Part shown: positions 35,348 through 42,389 of the stretch, in pieces
Numbering within the stretch: position 1 is the first letter of the stretch
Layout: each line of letters starts with the position of its first letter
Notes under the pieces: generated by a model
Seen by the model: the letters and a program-made list of their open reading frames with translations, nothing else
Told to the model about the DNA's origin: nothing
The model's database searches: none
Made by a program: the position numbers and the translations under genes
Origin: Spirogloea muscicola
Lineage: Eukaryota; Streptophyta; Zygnematophyceae; Spirogloeales; Spirogloeaceae
Length of the DNA stretch: 42,389 nt
Reading direction: 5' to 3'
Assembly (NCBI GenBank): GCA_009602725.1
Contig: WELB01000190.1
Coordinates: 1-42,389 of the forward strand

Positions 35348-35433
35348 CCCAAAAAAGAATGAACAGAGTACGAGAAGGGGGCCAGGGGAAGCGCTAAGGA
35401 AAACAAGCACACAAACAAACAAAGCAGAAAGAC
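35348..35433 (+). repeat. Dispersed repeat, inverted partner at 37709-37800
   Basis: CCCAAAAAAGAATGAACAGA, continuing GTACGAGAAG and, after a variable part, ACAAGCACACAA, matches the reverse complement of 37709-37800. The two copies face each other about 2.3 kb apart and may be ends of one element or two insertions. Confidence 0.75.
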
Positions 35434-35467
35434 GTGGCTCTCTCAATGGGGGCAAGGGCTGCGAAAA

Positions 35468-36002
35468 GCCAGCCCGAAAAGAATTGACAAAGGTTCGAAG
35501 GGGCCATATGACGGAGGGGCCTAAAGCGCTATGTCAGAACGGGAGGAGGGTGGACCACTCAGTAGCTACGAGTGAGGAGCCTCAAACCCGACAGACCAGC
35601 TGCCGGAGAACAATCCCATTGACGAAAGCCACAGGCTGCAGTGAGAGCACGGCCAGCACGCAGATGCAAGGCGTGGGCCATGGACCGCTGGAGAGAAGCC
35701 CCCCGCTGGAGGGAGATTGATAGACGCATGCGATAGACTTGGGCCGACCAGCCAGCGGCGTTGAAGTCAGCCGGCTCACCTCGCCTGCGCCACACAGCGC
35801 GGCGCGCAAGCCTGGCTAGCAGGTCGAGCCAAGGGCCGGATGGGCAAAAAGCAAGATACTAATTGCAAAAGAAGGGAGCTCTTTATGGAAGTGAGCTCTT
35901 CCCAAAGGGGGGCGGGGGCGCTAAAAAGCCAGCCCATAATGAATAAGGTCCACAGGAAGGAATGGCTCGCCCAAGAGAAGAGGCCAGCCCAAAAGAAATG
36001 GA
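35468..36002 (+). repeat. Recurring GCCAGCCCAAAAGAATG motif
   Basis: A motif of about 20 bases, GCCAGCCC(A/G)AAAAGAATTGA, appears at 35468, 35928 and 35983 on the plus strand. It also occurs in reverse at 36813-36830 and 37789-37806. It may mark copies of one repeat family or a protein-binding site within it. Confidence 0.6.
35590..35760 (-). mobile_element. Non-LTR retrotransposon C-terminal fragment
   Basis: The minus-strand translation gives RMRLSISLQRGASLQRSMAH, then ALHLRAGRALTAACGFRQW. It is related to 31995-32110 (plus) and to the 5524-6270 element. Truncated on both sides. Confidence 0.6.
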
Positions 36003-36590
36003 CAATAATGTAAAGAGCATGCTGGGTAGAAAAACTACACAGCTAGACACGATATGTCGCCGAGGGAAGCTCAGTACCCACGTACCCAAAGGGCCGAAAC
36101 GTCCTAAACCACACAGCTATGCAGGAGACCACAGCGGAGGGGATCTTAGTAACCCCCAATCAGCAGCTGCAATTCGCAATAACTCGCAGCCGAGAAAGAG
36201 GCACCCCGACAAGAGCCAGAAGTAGCAGCCAAAGCGCGGCCTGCCTGCAAATTGCACTTGCTTAAGCCTGGTAACAATGTAAGGAAACGTTTTGAGCTGG
36301 CCGTTCACAGTCGCCTTCTCAAAGAGAGCTTCGATCCTCTGCTTCCAGCTTGCCAACGTCGTCCAAGGGGCTTTTTGTGGATGTAGTGGCTGGACTTATT
36401 GACCTGAGCGCAGAGCTGTGTTCCGATGGCGGCACAGCGAGCAGGCTGACTTCAATGTCCCTGGCTCGGTAGCGCAGGTGAGTAATGTGCGCCACTCCAC
36501 TTCTACCATAGTTCATGGCCCACACCTTGCATTTGCAAGCTGCATCTGTAAGCTGGCCGTGCTCTAGCTCCCGCTCTGGCTGTTGGCAAG
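36003..36590. other. Repeat-like DNA, no gene recognised
   Basis: An 87-codon open frame (35962-36225, plus; MARPREEASPKEMDNN) is basic and low in hydrophobics and could be a gag-like remnant, but no motif supports this. The rest has no recognisable coding content. Confidence 0.3.
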
Positions 36591-36770
36591 GGGGATGCTA
36601 TTCAGTCTGGAAGAGCTTACTTCTTGGCCGGCAAGGAGCGCAAATGTGCGGACTACCCTGCCGTTGCTGCTGCGAAGGGCCCAGTAACTTTTAAGACCGG
36701 CTATGCCGTGAAGGTGGCCGAACAGAAGAAGTTGCACTAGTACAAGGACCACCCGGCGGGTGATACCGCC
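36591..36770 (+). mobile_element. Non-LTR retrotransposon endonuclease-like domain fragment
   Basis: Reads GDAIQSGRAYFLAGKE, AAAKGPVTFKTGYAVK and VAEQKKLH, then a stop and YKDHP. The segment GYAVKVAEQKKLH plus YKDHP aligns with GHAVGGAEQKKLRHYSDYP in the 5524-6270 element. A decayed fragment with an internal stop. Confidence 0.55.
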
Positions 36771-37021
36771 TGGCCCGCGCCCGCGCGCCCCGCGCGCCTT
36801 CTCTTGGGCTGTCCATTCCTTTGGGCTGGCCTTTCCTCAACCTCCTCTAGCAGCTCCACAAGCGGTACCGGTCGAGTCGACATGGCCCCCGTCAGCACGG
36901 CTCCCCCCGCTCTGTGGCACCTCCGGCCCTCCTAGAATAGGGCGTCTTTTCATGTAGCCACATTCTTTGCGCTGCATTCTTTGCACTTTCTGCATTTTCT
37001 GCCTGAACAATGTAATGGCTT

Positions 37022-37067
37022 GACTTGGCCTCGCTTTAATTTCATGTGCACCGCGCGCCTTCTCTCT
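37022..37067 (+). repeat. Dispersed repeat, copy 2
   Basis: GGCCTCGCTTTAATTTCATG followed by CGCGCGCCTTCTCTCT matches 32209-32254. A shorter related CGCGCGCCTTCTCT occurs near 36790. Confidence 0.65.
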
Positions 37068-37112
37068 GTGATCAAGTTACATGGCTGGAATGTCAATGCA
37101 GCAGTAATGTAT

Positions 37113-37228
37113 TGACAGGTGCCTGGAGACTAGACACCTCATCCGGCTGATAAGTGAATTGACTGTCAGTGCCGCAGGAAGGGCTTGACAGATGCCTGGA
37201 GACGGACACTTCACCAGGCTGGGAAGCG
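37113..37228 (+). repeat. Diverged tandem duplication, period about 72 bases
   Basis: TTGACAGGTGCCTGGAGAC with GACACCTCATCCGGCTG recurs as TTGACAGATGCCTGGAGAC with GACACTTCACCAGGCTG about 72 bases later. Confidence 0.75.
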
Positions 37229-37708
37229 TGGATTCAACCTGGAGCTGAGAGCGGCGCAACCCGAAGTCGTGACGCGCGAGACAGCATGATGCTGGCGCTA
37301 GAACGGCGACGGGAGGCGGCAGCGCTGCAGACTGCCTTGACGGCGCGTTGTTAGCCGTATGTTGACGGGAACGTAGACGGCTCACGATAGCCTGGGGTAA
37401 GTGACCGTCAGCTGCTAGTGACGGGGGGGACCGTCAGTATGTCAGTGGTTGCTGATGGATGGGTAGATTGTCGGTAGTAGCCCGTTGATAGCCGTCGACA
37501 GCGTGGACGGGTCGTGAACGCTAGACTGGGTGCCAGTTATCCCACCCGGGCCCTTGTGGCCGGGCTCGCAGTCTGTTGGGCTGCGTGCTGGCCGAGCCCT
37601 TGCTGCTGCCTCTGGCTCTGGCCAGGGGACATACTTCCAGGAGCATAGCCTCTCCGACCTGCGCCTGCTTAGCAGGGGTTACTGAGTGGTTAGTAGCTGC
37701 TTTGTTTT

Positions 37709-37800
37709 TTCTTGTGTGCTTGTCATTTCTGCTGCTTCGCCTTAGGGCTTCGCCTGGCTTCCCCCCCCCTCTTCTTGTACTCTGTTCATTCTTTTTTGGG
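37709..37800 (-). repeat. Dispersed repeat, inverted partner of 35348-35433
   Basis: On the minus strand it reads CCCAAAAAAGAATGAACAGA, then GTACAAGAAG, a purine-rich run and ACAAGCACACAAG. It is preceded by GCCAG, which the 35348 copy lacks because it starts at the N. Confidence 0.75.
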
Positions 37801-37984
37801 CTGGCTGTTCCAGCCCATATTCTCAATGGGCGAGCCCTTCTTCTATATAGGGGGCACCCGAGATGGGAGAGGGGTTGAGTTCGTCACCCAACCTCGGACC
37901 CCTGGACCCTTACCCCTGCAGTAACCGTTGCTGATTTTAACCGTTGCAGCCCCATTCCAATGCCTCCCCGCTTTTCCTTGCGCC

Positions 37985-38112
37985 GCCGGCAGCCCGAGCT
38001 TGGCGATCCACAGCATACTTTACACTCTCCGTCGTTTGTCAGCCTGTTCGCAGCGAGCTCGGGCTCATGCTTTGCACCAGAAGGCTGGTCGAGCCTTAGC
38101 TGGCGCTGAATC
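37985..38112 (+). mobile_element. Non-LTR retrotransposon C-terminal fragment
   Basis: Reads LRRLSACSQRARAHALHQ, then KAGRALAGA. At DNA level GCTGGTCGAGCCTTAGCTG is identical to the 5524-6270 element, so this copy is closer to it than those at 31995 and 35590. Confidence 0.65.
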
Positions 38113-38963
38113 TTCAACATCTCGGGCCGCCCTTTCTGGCCATTGCTCGAATAAGCTTCTCCTTCTCCTGTCTTCCTCACTCAAGACACCTATTCCCTCA
38201 CACGCAAAGAGCCGTGCAGACTTCACGGACCCTCCAGAACCACTGTCCATCTTCGGGCCTCCTGTTGGATGATTTACCAGGGACATTAATGCCACCTTGA
38301 TTCGATATATCTTGACCCTTGATCATTGGTGCTTCCACCTGTGCTGCCACTGCTGCGCACCCAACAGAGCTGCCATGCTCACGGCTGCTCGCAACACTCG
38401 AGGAGGCCACCTAAGCTTGTCCACACAGGCTTGCCCTCTGACCCACAACACATGCTGCCAGACAGTCGCTTTGCTCCTCAGGCACTTGGCCTGTTCACCC
38501 AGGGGGTGCTCAGCGAGGGCAGCAAGCACTGGTTGAGGTAGTGCTTGCCAAGAAGCACGCGTCACTTACAAAAATTTGCAGCGTTCAGCTGGCCAGTGCA
38601 ATCCAACCTTCTATCGGCTCTCCACGGTACGACCAGGACAGGAAGTTCTGACACTCCCATCTTTCCTGTGTTTTAGTCATACCATAAGTCACCACGGATG
38701 CTAACAGCTGCAGAATATGTACAAGGGTTGCAAAACTACTGCTGCAGTGTGCACCAGCTGTAGCATAGCGGCTCACTGTCGTCAGCTTCAAGCAGCATTG
38801 TCACGCCATACTTACCGTTGGCCGTTGACCAGTCGTGCCCAAAGCTCAGATGCGCAACATTGCAACAACCGCACTGGCTCTAGTACACAGCAGTCACTTT
38901 CGCACAGTCAGCACTGGAACTGCAAGGTTGCAGCCTGCCCAGCAGTCTGCAGTCTGTGGAGGA
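38113..38963. other. Intergenic, no gene seen
   Basis: Downstream of the RFC4 stop. Open frames are short and without domains. The right end should carry the RFC4 3' UTR. Confidence 0.35.
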
Positions 38964-41642
38964 TCACTTGTAGGCGCTCTTCTGAGGCATGCCGCCGAGT
39001 GCCCGCATGGTGGTGCTTGCAACGTTCAGCAGCTGCAGGTACTCGTCCCCGCCGTCTATCAAGCACTGCAGTATTGCCAAACGGCTGGGCTGATCATTGT
39101 GCCCAAGACGCTCTCGTATACGCTGTTGTTTACGTACCAAACGAGCCATTGCAGCGAGGGCATGGATTGAGCATATTCGAAGCAAAGAGCCAACACCTTG
39201 TCGGCAATTGCCATGCATTCGCAAATCTGCGCCTTCTGCTCGTCCGTCACATCTTCGGCCAGGACGACCTTGGCGTGCAGCTGCAGGTCCAACATTGAAT
39301 GCCATCTCTGAGAGATGTGGACTTATTAGAAACATATTGTGAGGATAAGAATGTGGCAATTTGGCCAGCAGGTGCTCAAGTCCGCCATGAGCTGCAGAGA
39401 TCACCAACCTGTGAAATGATCTGCGCGACCGGGTAGCCATCTGCCACGATGTCTGTGACGCTTGCTTGCGCCTTGTCAAAAGCACCGCCGCGGCAGACTT
39501 CAAAAAGCTCGTTGATGACACTCTCTGGTACAACCTGTGGCAACAGTAAATAGCGTGGATATTGGGCTTTCCACGAGCAAAAGCGATCACGAACTTCTAA
39601 CAGTCGCTGAAAACGTGCTAATAGTGCAATATAGCGCCTGATCCTTGCGCAGTCACAGTAAGGGGAAATTGATGACCGGAATAGGCCGAGCTCTTACAAT
39701 TGATACACTCATGATGTTGTCGCTGGAAATGTGGGAGCCGTACAGCCTGGCAGCGCTCTGCCCACACACCATGCCGGTACCGTCAATCCAATTACAAAGA
39801 GTAGGGGTAAACATTCTGGCGGTCACTCCGTACACGTGCTGCAGATCTGACCTGAAGGGTCGTGATGGCCCGGCGCAGATCCCCATCTGAGATTCTTCCA
39901 AGAGTAGAGAGCGTCTGCGCAGAGGTACAAACAAGCAGGTCAAATGCAAGACAAGGCGACATTGGCCTCAACATGGGAACTTGCATTGGAGCATAATTGT
40001 CGTCAAACCTGATCATTCTCACCGCAGAGCACCTAGAGCTGGCCTGTGGGCTATGCTCACATGCTGTGTGGCAGCCTTTGATTTTGTCCCTTGCTAGAAG
40101 AGTTTGAGGACAGCATGCATACATTCTGACCGAGCACCAATCCCTCCTCCTGGCAGATGTACGTGATGCGCTTGGACATCACATCCTCAATCAGTGGCTT
40201 AAAGCGGTACTTGGCGCACCTCGAGGCTAGCGGCTCAATGATCCTGCGCCGCAGGAAAAACCAGGTGTGCATAATCAGCTATTGGCAGCACACGGGAAAG
40301 TGATGTGCAGCCTGGTGAAGGAGCTTTCCAGGGAGGCTTGTACGCACTGATGCGTACCGGCTGACATAGTTGCAAATGAAGCAGAAGCGCGTGATCTTCG
40401 AATGCGTCTCCATCGTCCTCCGCAAAGCATTCTGGCAGAGTACCACTGCCTTACTGATGAATAGCATGCCTAACTAGCCACCATGAGAAGGGTACTGTCC
40501 TGCTATAGATGTTTCTTTGAAACTGGCACTGAGCTCAGGAGGGGCAAGACTGCGTGCACACCTGTGCATCTTCCGTCATTGAGTCTGCCTCGTCAAGGAT
40601 TATTATCTTGAAGGGAGGACAAGGGTAGCCACTGAAACACCAAGAAAAAGAGCAATCAGCAGCCAGCCACAGCTTCTAAATCAAATCAACAGACCAATGG
40701 CTACAATTCTAGTCAGGACCTGCATTCCTTGCTGTTAACACTGGACATGTCTTGCCAAGCCATTGAGTCAGCTACTTTAGATCAGATGGAAGGTGTTCTG
40801 AAGTACCTGACGCCCTGGCCGACAGCTATTCCTGCGAAGTCCTTGATTTTGGTTCGAACCACGTTGATGCCTCGGTCATCACTAGCATTCAGCTCCAGAA
40901 CTCTAGTCTTATACAGGACCGGCCTGCAATGCAACCCAGTTGGGATCAAGACCTCGTCTCTGCTAAGCACCTTCGATGCTTGTAAGCTTGTCTCAAGTTC
41001 AGGGGAGTACGTGGACGCACCCGAACAGTTGCCTAGCTATGGCCAGGGCCGTAGACGTCTTTCCTGTTCCAGGAGGCCCGTAGAAGAGCAGGTGCGGCAG
41101 CTGCAGGGCCAGCACGGTTTGTTGCGCTTCAGTCAGCTGGACGCAATCTCATCAGTACCCTTGCTTGACGCAGCTTTTACGTCTATAACAGGCAAGACGT
41201 GGTTACATAATCTCACATGGGGTAGGGTGAGGGTAATCTGAGCAGGGCTTCCTCTGTCCACAGCAGGATTCGAGAAGCCGTAACGTTGATTGATGGATCA
41301 ACATATTAAGCCAAGCGCATGTAATAGCTGAAGCCACAACCATGCTGCCAGCCCAGCCTTTTGGCAAGCATTGAGCGTCGGCGACTCACGTTGCCGGTTT
41401 TGAGGGCGTTCTCGAGCGTGCGAACTACCTCCTCCTGGTACGCGACCTCCGAGACCTGCTTCGGCCGGCTGTGCACGAGAGACCAATACATCAGGCATCG
41501 CCATATGTGATGGCCACCGTCTGCGCGCTTCAAGGCTGAACTGCTGACAGCAGCAGCTGAGGTCTGGGCCGTCATTAAGGCAGCAAGCTCACTATTTCTC
41601 GACCCACGGCTGCGTGCCGCCAGCGGCAGCCACGGGCGCCAT
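38964..41642 (-). CDS. RFC4: Replication factor C subunit 4 (clamp-loader small subunit)
   Basis: This is one of four small AAA+ subunits of the RFC clamp loader, which opens and loads PCNA at primer-template junctions in the nucleus. Twelve exons (low..high): 41593-41642, 41390-41468, 41021-41100, 40807-40923, 40562-40631, 40358-40431, 40123-40243, 39852-39914, 39707-39757, 39409-39534, 39197-39307 and 38964-39065. All introns are GT-AG and the phase is intact, giving 1044 nt and 347 residues, the usual size. Motifs: [25 protein letters not shown], Walker [28 protein letters not shown], Walker [11 protein letters not shown], sensor 1 region FICNYVSR, the SRC motif [17 protein letters not shown], and sensor 2 region [18 protein letters not shown]. 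The C-terminal collar helix ends [18 protein letters not shown] and [15 protein letters not shown] fit the RFC4 (yeast Rfc2) branch better than RFC2, RFC3 or RFC5. Confidence 0.95.
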
Positions 41643-41913
41643 GGCCGCCGCGCGTGGACGGCGGGCAGGCAGACGGCGAGGGCCGACGGCCGGCTTTGCT
41701 TCACGCGATCACGCCGCTCTCGACGGCAGCCGCCTGCGCTGGCGCGGCGCGCATGGAGCCGCGACGAGGCCAAGGCTGCACGGGCTCCTCATTTCCCACT
41801 CGCAAGGAGCTCCGCTATACCAATGTAATGGTCGATGACAGATTCTCTGCCGGGCAGGCGGGCAGCGGCGGTGAGGGCAAGCGGCGCCGCATTTTCCTGC
41901 AGCTGGCAGAGCG

Positions 41914-41950
<37 letters not shown>

Positions 41951-42389
41951 GTTTGGAGGCGCCACTTCCCGCCGAAGGTGGGGAGAGAGGCTCGAGCGCC
42001 TCCTCTGCGGGACGCCGGCGGGCAGCCGGCCGGCGCTGCCGTCGTTACTGGGCTCTTCGCCGGCGGCGAACGGCACGAAGGCCTTCAGAAGCCGCTCCCG
42101 TGCCACTCAAGGCTCGCAGAGGACTCTCCAACGGAGACGCAACGGCGACAGGTTTGCTCGCCCTTTCGCCGTCCCCGGTCCGTCCCGTCGCCCCCCCTCC
42201 CTCCTCTCCCTCCCTCCCCGCTTGCACCACGTAGCTGTTACCGGCGCCTCCCCATTTCCCGAGTCGGCCAGCTATAACGTCCCCCCCGCACCCGCCCAGG
42301 CTTCCCCCGTATCTCGCGCCGCGAGCCCCGCCGCACTCTGCGGCGCGCCGCCCGGCGCCGCCGCCGCTGTCGCCGTCGCTGTCGCCGCC
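41643..42389. other. GC-rich region upstream of RFC4, no gene recognised
   Basis: It contains the RFC4 promoter and a CGG tract (41915-41949), then C/T-rich runs near 42180-42230. The last 60 bases are GCC/GTC repeats at the window edge. Open frames are Arg/Ala/Pro-rich repeat translations. A plus-strand gene could begin beyond the edge. Confidence 0.35.
41915..41949. repeat. CGG trinucleotide tract
   Basis: About eleven CGG units, about 275 bases upstream of the RFC4 ATG. Confidence 0.9.

Overview
This window is nuclear DNA from an intron-rich eukaryote, most likely a green alga. Nothing in it looks prokaryotic. The evidence for the green lineage is a plastid-lipid-associated (fibrillin) gene, a plant-type S-adenosylmethionine decarboxylase with the plant-type pair of upstream ORFs, a 510-residue plant-like inositol-phosphate synthase, and degenerate plant-type (CCCTAAA-like) telomeric repeats inside introns. 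Genes lie on both strands and are split into many short exons. Most introns are GT-AG, but several appear to be GC-AG. CGG/CCG tracts sit beside most gene starts. All exon models below were built by eye from splice sites, reading phase and family conservation; none was tested against transcripts.

Layout: 1-793 (+) 3' end of a GT61-type glycosyltransferase; 1088-5375 (-) RCC1-repeat protein with a coiled-coil tail; 5524-6270 (-) 3' piece of a non-LTR retrotransposon; 6914-9877 (-) myo-inositol-3-phosphate synthase; 9878-14376 a repeat-rich stretch with an inverted repeat, telomere-like DNA, a large foldback and a copia fragment carrying a nested MITE; 14377-17891 (-) sphingoid long-chain-base kinase; 18174-21477 (+) a pyrimidine 5'-nucleotidase of the NT5C3 family, divergent from the kinase and containing an assembly gap; 22188-25841 (-) S-adenosylmethionine decarboxylase joined in frame to ornithine decarboxylase, preceded by tiny and small uORFs; 27194-31656 (+) ANKZF1/Vms1; 31660-33100 repeats; 33105-35346 (-) fibrillin gene cut off at its 5' end; 35347-38963 a graveyard of transposon pieces; 38964-41642 (-) replication factor C subunit 4; 41643-42389 GC-rich DNA with no recognised gene.

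The most notable locus is 22188-25841. It seems to encode one 851-residue protein with an N-terminal AdoMetDC and a C-terminal ODC, the two usual control points of polyamine synthesis. Its leader holds the overlapping tiny and small uORFs that in land plants make AdoMetDC translation respond to polyamines. If the model is right, one uORF switch controls both enzymes. The domain order is the one known from the Plasmodium bifunctional enzyme, but the AdoMetDC half is plant-type, which suggests an independent fusion.

The other genes are housekeeping: inositol and sphingolipid metabolism, nucleotide turnover, ribosome-associated quality control, plastid lipid bodies and DNA replication. They do not form a pathway cluster.
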